A model generated the notes under the pieces. The model was given only the letters and a program-made list of their open reading frames with translations. It searched no databases and was not told where the DNA came from. 64,000 bases of DNA, from contig JAJPKA010000020.1 in assembly GCA_021323945.1 (NCBI GenBank), positions 248,001 to 312,000 of the forward strand, given 5' to 3'. Below are positions 18,047 through 27,324 of the stretch, in pieces. Positions within the stretch are counted from its first letter, which is position 1. Every line of letters begins with the position of its first letter. Source of the stretch: Pseudomonadota bacterium (GTDB taxonomy: Bacteria > Desulfobacterota > Binatia > Binatales > Binataceae). The position numbers and the translations under genes are program-made.

Positions 18047-19549
18047 GTGCAGCATATCTCGTTAGAGCACGCTGGTGCAGAATCATCTTCCTACGAGACG
18101 ATGTCGGGCAGGCCGCTGGAGCGTCTTGGCGCGTCTTCCGGGCGATGGTGGGCTCAGAGGCTGCACTTGAAGCTGGCACGGCTGAGCCTGCTCGGATTTT
18201 CTGATCTCTTGGCCTTATTTGTTGCGTGGTCGTTTGCATACTTGGCGTGGGCTCGCGCGGTTCTTCACCAGCCGGCAGCCCTTTACATACCGCTGCTACC
18301 ACTAGTCGTCATCTTTCCATTGGCGTATGCGGCAAGCGGCCTCTATCCCGGCTTTGGTTTAGGTGCGGTCGAAACGTTGAGACGAGTTTCGTACTCAACC
18401 ACGCTCTCCTTTCTGGCGATGGCGGCTTGCAGCTTCGCCTTTAAAGCTGCGGAAGTTTACTCTCGGATGACGTTGGTGGTCGCCTGGTTCGTCAGCCTTT
18501 TAACTGTACCGCTGTTTCGCTTTACGCTGCTATCGGCCGTATCTGGGATGAGCTGGTGGGGCGAGCCAACCGTGATCTTTGGTACCGCGCGGCAGGCGCG
18601 CCTGACCATTAAATTAACCAACCGGGCTTTTTCGCTTGGTTACCGCATCATCGGCATTCTGACCCCTGATTTGAGTCTGGCCGGTGGGCGACTTGAGCAT
18701 TTGCCGGTTCTGGGCGGCCTCGAACAAGCCGAGGCGCTCGCCCGCGCTGGAGTATCGACAGTACTGGTCTGGAACGGTCTACGATTAACGAGGATCAGGG
18801 CGCGACTGCAAGATTATTTCCGGCATGTGGTCCTGATTCATGATGCCGAAGAGTTGCCGACTGAATATGCCTGCGTCCGCAATCTCGGAGGCCTGCTCGG
18901 CATTGAATTTACCAGCCAGTTATTGCGGCGGAGAAATCAGGCAATCAAGCGGTCGCTCGATGTTTTGGGTGCAGCGCTCGTTCTAGCTCTCACCGCGCCG
19001 CTCATTGGGCTCGCGATAATTTTGATAAAGCTTGTAAGTCCTGGGCCCGCATTTTTCGCCCAGGAACGGGAAGGACTCGGCGCCAAAAAATTCAAGGTGT
19101 GGAAACTACGCACGATGTACCCCAACGCCGAGGCCTTGTTGGCTGAGCGACTGGCGGCTGACGACGGGCTGCGTCAGGAATGGCATCGCAACATGAAGTT
19201 GGTTCGCGATCCGCGCATTATCCCGGTGATTGGAACCCTTCTGCGCCGGCTAAGCATCGACGAGCTGCCCCAGCTGTGGAATGTTATCCGGGGACAGATG
19301 AGTCTGGTCGGTCCTCGCCCTTTTCCTGAGTACCACCTCGCGCGATTCTCGCCAGCGTTTCGGGCCATGCGTGCGACCGTGCGGCCGGGTCTGTCTGGGA
19401 TGTGGCAGGTTATGATTCGCAACGCTGGTGGTTTGGAAGAGCAGGAACTGTTCGACCGTTTTTATATCCAGAATTGGTCGCTCTGGCTGGACTTTTACAT
19501 CCTGGTGCGGACGGTGCTGGCGGCACTGAGCACGCGAGGTGCACGATGA
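18047..19549 (+). CDS. WbaP/WcaJ-like undecaprenyl-phosphate sugar-1-phosphate transferase
   Basis: This initiating enzyme transfers a sugar 1-phosphate from a nucleotide sugar to undecaprenyl phosphate. The N-terminal half has several membrane helices and a Rossmann-like CoA-binding-type domain (EPTVIFGTARQARLTIKL). The C-terminal catalytic domain starts at the helix-break-helix RSLDVLGAALVLALTAPLIG and contains SPGPAFFAQEREG, KFKVWKLRTM, RRLSIDELPQLWNVIRGQMS, LVGPRPFPEYH and VRPGLSGMWQV, all family hallmarks. GTG at 18047, with GGAG seven bases upstream, gives 500 residues, close to the usual 470-480. An ATG at 18101 is possible. Its last bases overlap the next gene (ATGA). Confidence 0.92.
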   Translation: MQHISLEHAGAESSSYETMSGRPLERLGASSGRWWAQRLHLKLARLSLLGFSDLLALFVAWSFAYLAWARAVLHQPAALYIPLLPLVVIFPLAYAASGLYPGFGLGAVETLRRVSYSTTLSFLAMAACSFAFKAAEVYSRMTLVVAWFVSLLTVPLFRFTLLSAVSGMSWWGEPTVIFGTARQARLTIKLTNRAFSLGYRIIGILTPDLSLAGGRLEHLPVLGGLEQAEALARAGVSTVLVWNGLRLTRIRARLQDYFRHVVLIHDAEELPTEYACVRNLGGLLGIEFTSQLLRRRNQAIKRSLDVLGAALVLALTAPLIGLAIILIKLVSPGPAFFAQEREGLGAKKFKVWKLRTMYPNAEALLAERLAADDGLRQEWHRNMKLVRDPRIIPVIGTLLRRLSIDELPQLWNVIRGQMSLVGPRPFPEYHLARFSPAFRAMRATVRPGLSGMWQVMIRNAGGLEEQELFDRFYIQNWSLWLDFYILVRTVLAALSTRGAR

Positions 19550-21087
19550 CGCAAAGCTTGACGCGCCGGGATAGCTACTGGGGCGTGTCCAGGGATTTCC
19601 CAACTCGAACCTCGTGGACGGCTAAGCGGGTAAGAGCAGTTCGCGCACCGCGCGTGCGGGAACTATTGTCGGTGCGAGGACTGTCAGCGGATCTGCTCCT
19701 GGTAGTGGGGTACGTCTTGCTCAGCAGAGCTTTTATCGGCGACGAAGCTAAACTGGGAATAAAGTTAGGGCCGGTTCCTCTGTTTGTGACTGACGGCGTT
19801 CTGTTGATTTTGGTGGCGCTGAGCCTGCACAGAAGAGCGGGTCGCGTGCTGCAGTGGACGTTTGGCGGAGCAGGCGCCGGAGAACCCGGCCGTGCGCTGT
19901 GGGTACTGTTTGTGATCTCGGTACTTTATTGCGCACTTGCCATCGATCGGTACGGCATCATGGCAGTGCACGACCTCGCTATGTTCGGCTACTGTATTTT
20001 CTTTCCTCTGGTCTATTTTGCCCTCTCAACTCGCGCCATGGCAGTGAAAGTGATTCGTTACTTCATTTATGGGGCCTGCCTTGGAGCAATATGGTTTGAG
20101 TTTCAGACGCTTTCCGGAATACAGCTTGTCGATCTGTATGAAATCGATTTGAGCGTGGCCGGTCATGGTCTGGTCACGCGTCTAAGCGCTGGCAACCTCG
20201 GGGCAGATCTCGGGCCCGCCTTGGCGGGGCTGTTCGCCTATTTTGTGACTGAACGTGAACATTATTGGTTTCATGGTGCTGCTCTACTGTTGGGCCTGAT
20301 TACTCTTCTTCAGTTGATGGACAGGACCTCGCTTCTGGGTTTTACCGCAGCGGCAGGGGTTATGTTTATTTTAGGTGTGGGAAAAGCCCGTCCTTACTCG
20401 CTGGTAATGTTTTTGGGCCTGGTTCTTCTACTCCTGCTTAGTGTTGAAACCGATCTTCCGATTCCCGGGGCCACGAGACTTCAGAGTGTTTGGCAGGGCC
20501 TCTCGAGCGGTGCCAATTACGAAAATGATCCGGACGCTCAGTTTCGACTGCGACGATGGCGTTCTACCATCAGTGTCTGGATGACCAACCCGGTGTTCGG
20601 TGTCGGCTTCGGTGCGCCAATCCAGCTTGATACCTGGGGAACAGCAAATGGGGCCAAAGGGGCCGCCATGAGAGGGGGGCTGGGCGCCTTCAATGTGGGA
20701 ATGCCTCACAACTCCTTTCTGGTCGTGTTGGCGCGCACGGGCGTTATCGGTCTGAGCCTTATCTGTTATGCCTGGTTCGGCGGGATACTCAGGATTGTAA
20801 GACGCATACGACGCCGAGCAGCTGACGCGGATCAGATCGCAAGTGCGGTGGCCTTGATCGCGATGATTTTGACCGCCGCTCTAAATCTTTTCTTCGAGCG
20901 GCCGATGCTTTGCGCGCCGTTTTGGATACTTCTCGCTGCCAGCTACAAGCTGTCGCACAGCACTGGGCGACCAGTTGCTGCTCGAGCGAATCCAGCGTTT
21001 GCCCGGAACGGACAATTCTCAACGAACCAACCTATGGTTGGACCACAGGCTCGGTTGGGCGGAGCGTGGCAGGCGCGATGGAAGTGA
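19546..21087 (+). CDS. O-antigen ligase / Wzy-like polysaccharide polymerase
   Basis: A 513-residue polytopic membrane protein with about ten to twelve hydrophobic segments. The large periplasmic loop contains the sequence typical of the Wzy_C/WaaL family: FRLRRWRSTISVWMTNPVFG-VGFG, then MPHNSFLVVLARTGVIGL. In a locus with Wzx, Wza and Wzc it most likely joins lipid-linked repeat units in the periplasm. The start ATG overlaps the transferase stop by four bases, indicating translational coupling. Polymerase versus ligase cannot be settled from sequence. Confidence 0.85.
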   Translation: MTQSLTRRDSYWGVSRDFPTRTSWTAKRVRAVRAPRVRELLSVRGLSADLLLVVGYVLLSRAFIGDEAKLGIKLGPVPLFVTDGVLLILVALSLHRRAGRVLQWTFGGAGAGEPGRALWVLFVISVLYCALAIDRYGIMAVHDLAMFGYCIFFPLVYFALSTRAMAVKVIRYFIYGACLGAIWFEFQTLSGIQLVDLYEIDLSVAGHGLVTRLSAGNLGADLGPALAGLFAYFVTEREHYWFHGAALLLGLITLLQLMDRTSLLGFTAAAGVMFILGVGKARPYSLVMFLGLVLLLLLSVETDLPIPGATRLQSVWQGLSSGANYENDPDAQFRLRRWRSTISVWMTNPVFGVGFGAPIQLDTWGTANGAKGAAMRGGLGAFNVGMPHNSFLVVLARTGVIGLSLICYAWFGGILRIVRRIRRRAADADQIASAVALIAMILTAALNLFFERPMLCAPFWILLAASYKLSHSTGRPVAARANPAFARNGQFSTNQPMVGPQARLGGAWQARWK

Positions 21088-22670
21088 ACCCGAATTCAGA
21101 ACCGCTCGCTACCCCAGCGAGTGACTCAACTCCGGGCGGAAGCGGTCCGGGCCTTGAAACAGAAAGGGGAGTTGACCCTCGTGCGATCGACCACGCAGAT
21201 GCTGCCTGGCTTGCAAAAGGTTCAGCGATCGTGCTTGCCGGCGGCTTCATTGGACAAGCGTTCCAATTTGCCTGTCAGATAGCTTTGGCTCGATTGCTCG
21301 GACCTGCTCAATTTGGCCTGTACGGAATTGGTTGGACCTTGTTTCGACTGGTTGGTCCCTTCGCAGCTATGGGACTCAACGCCGGCGTCATTTATGGTGC
21401 TTCGGTCGCTGGCGCGTCAGACACGGGACGCCGAAGGGATGTGTTAGTACAATCACTCGCGCTCGGGCTGCTAGCCGGCGGGGTGGTTGGTTTGATCGCT
21501 TATGTTGCGGCGCCGAGTCTCTCAACCGAGGTATTCGGTAAAAACGAGCTCACTGTAGTCCTGCGCGGTTTCGCCCTGGGTTTACCGCTCCTTACCGCAA
21601 TGACGGTGGCATCAGCGTCAACCAAGCTTACACTTTCGATGGTCTATAGCACCATCACAGAGGCGCTGATTCAGCCAGGCCTCAACCTGCTTCTTATTGT
21701 AGTGGCAGTGCATTTCATGTCGGAAGGGCTTGTCGGTGCAATTGTAGCTACTGTGCTTTCCTACGCGGTGGCCCTGATGGCTGGACTGGCTTTCGTGTTT
21801 ACACTGTTCGGTCCCGTGCTTCGCTCAGGGCACAAAATGAAGTGGCGCGTGAATGAGCTGCTAGCCTTTTCCTTGCCCGCTTCGATCGCGGCGGCATTTA
21901 TCAATTTAATCAATCGTGTGGATCGGCTTGTAATCGGTGCTTTCCTATCTGCGAGTCAGGTCGGCATCTACCAGGCGGCGTCTCAGACATCGACACTATT
22001 TGATATCGTGCCGAATGTCTTTAATAACGTGATCGGTACCCGGGTGGCTGATCTTCATGCGTCGCGGGATCGGGAACGGCTGGAAAGTCTCTACAAGCTG
22101 GGAGCAAAGTGGTCCTTTTATTTAACCATGCCGGCATTCCTGGTGGTCTGTGCCGCGCCGGGCGCGGTCATGGAGGTCCTTTATGGTGAGCATTACCGGG
22201 CTGGGGCGTGGCCGCTGGTCATCATGTGTCTGGGCCTGATGTCGGACGCCGTGGTGGGCGCTGCTTCCCCAATCCTGATCTTTTCGGGTAATCAGAGGCT
22301 GGCAGGTACCATTTCCACGGGCGCGCTGATCAGCGCGGTAGTGCTGAATTTTGTTCTGGTTCCCAGACTGGGGTTGATTGGCGGTGCGATTTCGACCGCG
22401 CTCGCAGAGGGCGGCATGCTTGGCGGCCTGCTGCTCGCGGTCAAGCTGCGCCTCGATCTTTGGCCCTATGACCGAAGATGGCTCAAGGGGCTGATAGCGG
22501 CGGGATGCACGGCTCTGGCGTTAGGCCTTTTGAGGAGCGGTTTCGGATCAATAGTGCGGTCGGAATTGCTACCCAACCTATTGCTGGCCGGTGGAACCTT
22601 TTGGGCAGTGCTCTTCTTGCTTGGCTTCGATCCCGAAGATACGAGATTCTTCTTTCCCGGCTCTCGCTAA
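21078..22670 (+). CDS. Wzx-like polysaccharide flippase (MOP/MATE superfamily)
   Basis: A 530-residue membrane protein with roughly 14 hydrophobic segments. The first membrane part, KGSAIVLAGGFIGQAFQFA followed by ALARLLGPAQFGLYGIGWT, is the classic start of the polysaccharide-biosynthesis flippase family, and the middle contains RVDRLVIGAFLSASQVGIYQAA. It would flip the undecaprenyl-linked repeat unit to the periplasm. ATG at 21078 overlaps the end of the polymerase gene by ten bases. A Thr/Ser/Pro/Gly-rich cytoplasmic N-terminus of about 45 residues precedes the first helix. Confidence 0.9.
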   Translation: MEVNPNSEPLATPASDSTPGGSGPGLETERGVDPRAIDHADAAWLAKGSAIVLAGGFIGQAFQFACQIALARLLGPAQFGLYGIGWTLFRLVGPFAAMGLNAGVIYGASVAGASDTGRRRDVLVQSLALGLLAGGVVGLIAYVAAPSLSTEVFGKNELTVVLRGFALGLPLLTAMTVASASTKLTLSMVYSTITEALIQPGLNLLLIVVAVHFMSEGLVGAIVATVLSYAVALMAGLAFVFTLFGPVLRSGHKMKWRVNELLAFSLPASIAAAFINLINRVDRLVIGAFLSASQVGIYQAASQTSTLFDIVPNVFNNVIGTRVADLHASRDRERLESLYKLGAKWSFYLTMPAFLVVCAAPGAVMEVLYGEHYRAGAWPLVIMCLGLMSDAVVGAASPILIFSGNQRLAGTISTGALISAVVLNFVLVPRLGLIGGAISTALAEGGMLGGLLLAVKLRLDLWPYDRRWLKGLIAAGCTALALGLLRSGFGSIVRSELLPNLLLAGGTFWAVLFLLGFDPEDTRFFFPGSR

Positions 22671-22768
22671 ATCGGATTTACGCAGCTCCTTTCTTGGTTG
22701 ACCCTAACGGTCGACTTGAACGCGAGGTAGTTCAGTATGAGCAGGCGCACAGGGGCGTGTCAGGCACG

Positions 22769-23566
22769 ATGATACTTTTGCAACGGCGCAAGTTGGGTTT
22801 ATTCCGTTATTGGGGTGCATATTTCGCTTGCGAGGATCGGTTGGCCCAGTTGGTTAAAAGCCTCGGTCCGCTCGATCGGCTCTACGCGTTTTCTTACTCG
22901 CCGATGGTGGCTGGTTGGAGCCGCCTGTTATTGAAGGAAAAGAGGAAAACCACATTCGTCGATCTGTCTAAGGGTGAGGAAGCGATTTGGGCAGGCATGC
23001 ATTCCAGTTGCAGGTACAAGGTGCGGCGGGCGGAAAAGATGCGCGATCGGTTCGAGGTCGTGATGAACAGCGACGCGGCGTGGGCGGATTTCCGCCGCCT
23101 TTACAATTCCTTTGCCCGAGCCAAGGGAAATCTGCGATTGCTGACCGGCAGGTGGATCCGAGAATACATCGGGCAAGGCGACGTGTTCGTACTTTATTTC
23201 GACGGCAGACCAACCTGTGGGCGACTAGTGCTTCGCGATGACGAAAACCGGATCGCTCTAATGATGCATTCGGCGACTCGGCGGCTTGAACCAGGGTCCG
23301 ATCCGATAACGATCGGGCTACTCAATCGATATCTACACTGGTACGAGATGAAAACTTATCAAACTGCTGGCATGCAGAAGTATGACTTTGGCGGGGCCGA
23401 CGACTCGTATCGCACAGTAACTCAGTTCAAGCTTTCGTTTGGCGGCCAGATCAGCGATCTCAACTGTTCGGTTTATACCGGCAGCGCGGCGCTGATGTGG
23501 AGGACTCTGGAGCTTTTGAGAAATCTTCAGCGGCAGCGTCTAAGAATGAAGCAGGTTCCGGCTTGA
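22769..23566 (+). CDS. FemAB/GNAT-like acyl- or aminoacyltransferase, first of a tandem pair
   Basis: The 265-residue protein resembles the FemAB/Acetyltransf_6 type GNAT proteins found in polysaccharide loci. Characteristic stretches are VDLSKGEEAIWAGMHSSCRY-KVRRAEK near residue 65, FYxF-type helix RRLYNSFARAKG, CGRLVLRDDENRIALMMHSATRR, and the C-terminal YDFGGADDSY. It is clearly homologous over its whole length to the next gene. ATG at 22769 aligns with the conserved start of that paralogue (MVVF); the frame is open 98 bases further upstream, so a TTG start there is possible. Its likely job is adding an acyl or amino-acyl group to the glycan or lipid. Confidence 0.75.
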   Translation: MILLQRRKLGLFRYWGAYFACEDRLAQLVKSLGPLDRLYAFSYSPMVAGWSRLLLKEKRKTTFVDLSKGEEAIWAGMHSSCRYKVRRAEKMRDRFEVVMNSDAAWADFRRLYNSFARAKGNLRLLTGRWIREYIGQGDVFVLYFDGRPTCGRLVLRDDENRIALMMHSATRRLEPGSDPITIGLLNRYLHWYEMKTYQTAGMQKYDFGGADDSYRTVTQFKLSFGGQISDLNCSVYTGSAALMWRTLELLRNLQRQRLRMKQVPA

Positions 23567-24432
23567 TGGGAGATGAGGTCCACAACATGGTAGTTTTTGA
23601 GCGGCCGATCGGTGTGGCGTTGCGGTACTTCAAAGTATTCATGCCGACTGAGGAGCAGTTAATCAAGTTAGCCTCGAGTATCGGCAGGCGGGATATCTTG
23701 CGGGTCTTCTCCGCGCCGCCGACGCTGCCGGACAATAGAGGTCCAATAGCGCGCGGCTGGTCTCGCACGACGGTAGTCGACCTATCGAAGGGGCAGGATG
23801 CGATCTATGCGGGCATGCACACCAACTGTCGCTATAAGGTGCGGCGCGCGCATAAGATGCGAGAGCGGTTCGAGATCGCTGTAAATACCGACGCGGCGCG
23901 AGCCGATTTCTTCGGCTTTTACAACAGCTTTGCCAAAAGCAAAGGGTTGCCGCAGCTGAAGCGGCACAGATTCACCGAGTATTTACCGCATGCCGACGTA
24001 TTTATGCTCTATTTCGAGGGGCAGCCGACTTGCGGTCGCCTCGTGCTGCGCGATGAAGAGACGCGAACGGCGTTGATGTTGTATTCGGGAACGCGACGCT
24101 TCGAGAAAGACGCAGACACGATTACGGTCGGCTTGCTGAACCGCTACCTGCATTGGCACGAGATGAAGACCTATCAGGCTGCGGGAATGCAGCAGTACGA
24201 TTTTGGGGGTCTCGGACAGGAGACAGCATCGGTCAACAACTTCAAACTGTCCTTCGGTGGAAAGCTGAAGTCCGTTAATTCCTACCTGTATGTCGGGTCC
24301 GGACGGCCACTCTGGAAACTCGCCTACTCCTTGTACACGAGATGGACGGGCGAGTCGGTGAGGTATACGAAGGCAGCGGCGCAGTTCTCGACAGAGGTTG
24401 AGGACGCGCTGGTAAATAACGGTGGCAACTGA
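23566..24432 (+). CDS. FemAB/GNAT-like acyl- or aminoacyltransferase, second of a tandem pair
   Basis: A 288-residue paralogue of the preceding gene. It shares VDLSKGQDAIYAGMHTNCRY-KVRRAHKMRERFE, FYNSFAKSKG, QPTCGRLVLRDEETRTALML, NRYLHWHEMKTYQAAGMQQYDFGG and FKLSFGGKL. The ATG overlaps the previous stop (TGATG), so the two are translationally coupled. About half of the residues are identical by eye, enough divergence to suggest different acceptors or donors. The FemAB-like protein family also occurs in exosortase-A type exopolysaccharide loci. No secretion signal is seen, so action is cytoplasmic, presumably on lipid-linked intermediates. Confidence 0.75.
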   Translation: MGDEVHNMVVFERPIGVALRYFKVFMPTEEQLIKLASSIGRRDILRVFSAPPTLPDNRGPIARGWSRTTVVDLSKGQDAIYAGMHTNCRYKVRRAHKMRERFEIAVNTDAARADFFGFYNSFAKSKGLPQLKRHRFTEYLPHADVFMLYFEGQPTCGRLVLRDEETRTALMLYSGTRRFEKDADTITVGLLNRYLHWHEMKTYQAAGMQQYDFGGLGQETASVNNFKLSFGGKLKSVNSYLYVGSGRPLWKLAYSLYTRWTGESVRYTKAAAQFSTEVEDALVNNGGN

Positions 24433-24547
24433 AGCAGACTGCCGCGGTCGTGCCGAGAATCCGGGAAAATTCTGCTGAAATCAGCGAGGGTACTGCACAT
24501 ATTGCCAAGCGCAATGGTTAGTTAGTTCGAGCGAAAGGCCTTTGACT

Positions 24548-25435
24548 ATGCCCGAAGTTGTGACCGATAAATCGGTTATAAGACCAGCCAAAGCCACAGG
24601 AGAATATGCGTTTTTTTTCTCTTCGGGCGGACGGCCCCTTTATGCTGCTTTCCATCCCGCTTTTGGCACTGACAGAGACTACGTCCTCGTCATTTGTCAT
24701 GCGATTGGAACCGAGCACATGTTGACTCAGCGGATCGAAGCGCTGGCTGCCCGCCAGACCGCGGCCATCGGTGTTCCAGCGCTGCGGTACAACGCAAGGG
24801 CCCATGGTGACTCTGCAGGGGAAGAGTGTGAGTTGAGGTTTGAGGATCTGGTCGAGGACGCTATTGCCGCAGCGGAATTGGCGCGTCAACTATCTGGTAA
24901 AAGGCGAATCATTTGGCTGGGAATTCGACTCGGATGCGCCGTCGTAGCCGAGGCGGTAAGGAGGCGCCACGACACTGGTGCCGTGGCCCTGTGGGCCCCT
25001 GTCCATCGGGGAGACGATTACGTTCGCTCGATGCTTCGCGCCACCTTTTTTGCACAGATGGTAAAGGGCAGGCGTCCGAGTATAACCGTCGATGGCATGC
25101 TCGAGCAGCTGGAGCAAAAAGGTGAGTTTCCAGTAGTAGCCGGGTACGTTTACAGGGCTTTTTATCGCAGTGTCAAAGACCTTGAACTGCGCCGAACGCT
25201 CAACTGGAATGGCCCAACTTTAATCGCACAGGTTCAACCCAGGCCTACGCTCTCGCCCGACAATGAGTGCATGCGAGCCGAGATTGAACAGCGGGGAGGC
25301 TCGGTAAAGTTTATTTGCATTCGCGAAGAGCCTCCCTGGACGATGCTGACCGTTGCTAAACCCCAGTGGGCTAATGGGGAACTGTTGTTTGCCACAAAGG
25401 AGTGGTTGGATGGATTGGAACGAAACGCCGGCTGA
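24548..25435 (+). CDS. Alpha/beta-hydrolase-fold protein like exosortase-A-associated hydrolase 2, copy A
   Basis: A 295-residue alpha/beta-hydrolase with HG-type loop (VICHAIGTEHMLTQR) and RYNARAHGDSAG near residue 81. The position of the nucleophile elbow, normally GxSxG, reads G-I-R-L-G (R127), so the usual serine is absent. The overall pattern fits the family named exosortase-A system-associated hydrolase 2. ATG at 24548 (AAAGG upstream) is preferred over TTG at 24542. It overlaps the next gene by 26 bases. The same two-gene unit recurs directly downstream. Catalysis with Arg at the elbow is doubtful; a binding or altered-chemistry role is possible. Confidence 0.72.
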   Translation: MPEVVTDKSVIRPAKATGEYAFFFSSGGRPLYAAFHPAFGTDRDYVLVICHAIGTEHMLTQRIEALAARQTAAIGVPALRYNARAHGDSAGEECELRFEDLVEDAIAAAELARQLSGKRRIIWLGIRLGCAVVAEAVRRRHDTGAVALWAPVHRGDDYVRSMLRATFFAQMVKGRRPSITVDGMLEQLEQKGEFPVVAGYVYRAFYRSVKDLELRRTLNWNGPTLIAQVQPRPTLSPDNECMRAEIEQRGGSVKFICIREEPPWTMLTVAKPQWANGELLFATKEWLDGLERNAG

Positions 25436-26369
25436 GCTGGCGCGTGCATGGTCGGAGCAACCCGTGATCATCCCGAGCCAATCTGGAGAGCTTCACGGAA
25501 TATTCACTCCGCCGGCGGCCGAGGTCTCGCCAACGGGCATATGTGCGATTCTGTTTAGCCGCAATCGATGGTGGTGCGATCGGCTCTCGGTTAAGGCTGC
25601 AAGATGGCTAGCTTCGCGGGGGTTTTCATGCTTGCGGTTCGACTACCATGGTTTTGGCGAGAGCGAGGGAGTCTGTAGCGAAATCCATGGTGATCGACCC
25701 TTTACCGAAGACGGGCTTGCAGCAGTGCAATGGATGCGCAAAGCCTTTGCCCAGCGCCGTTTTGTATTGTCTGGATTCTGTTTGGACGGACGGACTGCTT
25801 TGTCAATTATCAAACACGAAGGCGACACCATAGAAGCAGTAGTCTGTAGTTCACCGGAAGTGACCAGCTATCCGGGCGATGTGCTCAATCGTGTTATAAC
25901 GTTGGAGAAGACGCGGGCTTTCCTTCTGGGCCCCGTTACTTTCAAGAAAGTTACTCTGCAGCGGGCTGTGCGACGTTGCTTTAACCTGCTGAGGCTATTC
26001 TTGGAAAAACGTGCCGGTGAGGATTTGATAGAGCGACAGATATCGGCCAACTTCAAGCGGGACTTCCAGGCTTTGGTTCGCTCCAAGACACGCTGCCTAT
26101 TCTTACAAGGGCGCGACGATCCTCAGTATTACGCTTTTCAGCTCGTCGAGCGCACTCTGTTGGCAAGACTGAACGCTGAACAAAGGGCCAGAATCACGGT
26201 CGAGGTCTGGCCCGGTAGAATCCATCCACTCGACAATCCTGGAACGCTGCGCAAAGTGATAGCGCGGACTATAGCGTGGATCGACGACTGTGTCCGGTCA
26301 CCACACTCCGTGAGACACAGTCAGTACACATCGGCAATGACGGAAATTGCCGGCGGCGCTTCGGCTTAG
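25410..26369 (+). CDS. Alpha/beta-hydrolase like exosortase-A-associated hydrolase 1, copy A
   Basis: A 319-residue alpha/beta-hydrolase. It has FSRNRWWCDRLS, FDYHGFGESEG near residue 78, a nucleophile elbow SGFCLDGRTA with Cys (C124) instead of Ser, an acid region LFLQGRDDPQYY and a late His in WPGRIHPLDNP. Cys, Asp and His could form a dienelactone-hydrolase-like triad. AAGGAG lies just upstream of the ATG at 25410. Compared with the second copy it has an insertion of about 40 residues (around 155-200). Its partner gene overlaps it upstream. A likely role is thioester or ester hydrolysis or transfer linked to the carrier proteins downstream; this is inference. Confidence 0.75.
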   Translation: MDWNETPAELARAWSEQPVIIPSQSGELHGIFTPPAAEVSPTGICAILFSRNRWWCDRLSVKAARWLASRGFSCLRFDYHGFGESEGVCSEIHGDRPFTEDGLAAVQWMRKAFAQRRFVLSGFCLDGRTALSIIKHEGDTIEAVVCSSPEVTSYPGDVLNRVITLEKTRAFLLGPVTFKKVTLQRAVRRCFNLLRLFLEKRAGEDLIERQISANFKRDFQALVRSKTRCLFLQGRDDPQYYAFQLVERTLLARLNAEQRARITVEVWPGRIHPLDNPGTLRKVIARTIAWIDDCVRSPHSVRHSQYTSAMTEIAGGASA

Positions 26370-26445
26370 GGGTTGGCGTTTTTACGACCAATCGAGTTCG
26401 ACAGTCCAGGCCGGCCTAACCGTCAAATCGGGTTTGCAAATCACA

Positions 26446-27324
26446 ATGTCGCAAGCTGTCCTGATAAGTAACCGTGATGCCGCCGATTTGTGTCAAGAAC
26501 AGCGCGGTTATTTTCCCTCTGCATCTGCCGCCTTATATGGCGTGTACTGTGTACCCCAAAAATACTTGGGTCGGGACCGCGTCGTTGTGTTCTGCCATGC
26601 CAGCGGAATCGAACACATGGTCACCCAGCGGATGCAGGTACTCGCAAGCAGGAAAGCCGCAGGCACCGGCTTCCCAGCTTTTCGTTACGATTCCAGGGGA
26701 CATGGTGATTCTACCGGGGACCCGAATGACCTAACGTTTGAGGACCTGGTTGATGACGCATGTGCCGCGGCTGATCATGCGAAAGCCGTTTCACGTGCCA
26801 GCGAAGTTATATGGGTTGCGGTTCGGTTTGGATGTTTGGTTGCCGCCGCTGCCATCGGCCGGCGCAATGACGGAGCGGCACTGGCCTTGTGGGAGCCAGT
26901 TCACCAGGCCAGAGAATATTTCCGCACCGCGATTCGGACCAAGCTGTTTTGTGAGGTGGCGCAGGGGAGGCGATCAGGGGCAACAGTAGAGGACTGCCTG
27001 AGCGAGCTTGAGGCCCGTGGAGTCCTACCAGTAGTTGGAAGCTATCTCTACGGCGCGCTGTGGCATTCATCGCGTGACGCCGATCTAGGCAGTTTGCTGG
27101 CGACCTGGAAGAGAAACACCCTAATCGCACAGGTGCAGCGCAGGCCGGGATTGTCCGTCAATAACCAGAACCTGCTTTCGACGATAGAGGGGCGGGGGGG
27201 GGAAGTTGCGGTGACCCTGATTGGTCAAGAACCGTCATGGGGTATGCTGCCCGTCGTCCGGCCTCAATGGGTCAGCCAGGAGCTGCTGACCGCCACAACG
27301 GAGTGGTTGCATGGAATGGAATGA
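26446..27324 (+). CDS. Alpha/beta-hydrolase-fold protein like exosortase-A-associated hydrolase 2, copy B
   Basis: A 292-residue paralogue of the protein at 24548, aligned nearly end to end: VVFCHASGIEHMVTQRM, FRYDSRGHGDSTGDP, LTFEDLVDDACAAADHA, and the C-terminal LIAQVQRRPGLSVNNQ. The elbow reads A-V-R-F-G, so Arg (R127) again replaces the serine, at the same residue number as in copy A. ATG at 26446 aligns with the start of copy A. It overlaps the following gene by 14 bases. Confidence 0.72.
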   Translation: MSQAVLISNRDAADLCQEQRGYFPSASAALYGVYCVPQKYLGRDRVVVFCHASGIEHMVTQRMQVLASRKAAGTGFPAFRYDSRGHGDSTGDPNDLTFEDLVDDACAAADHAKAVSRASEVIWVAVRFGCLVAAAAIGRRNDGAALALWEPVHQAREYFRTAIRTKLFCEVAQGRRSGATVEDCLSELEARGVLPVVGSYLYGALWHSSRDADLGSLLATWKRNTLIAQVQRRPGLSVNNQNLLSTIEGRGGEVAVTLIGQEPSWGMLPVVRPQWVSQELLTATTEWLHGME

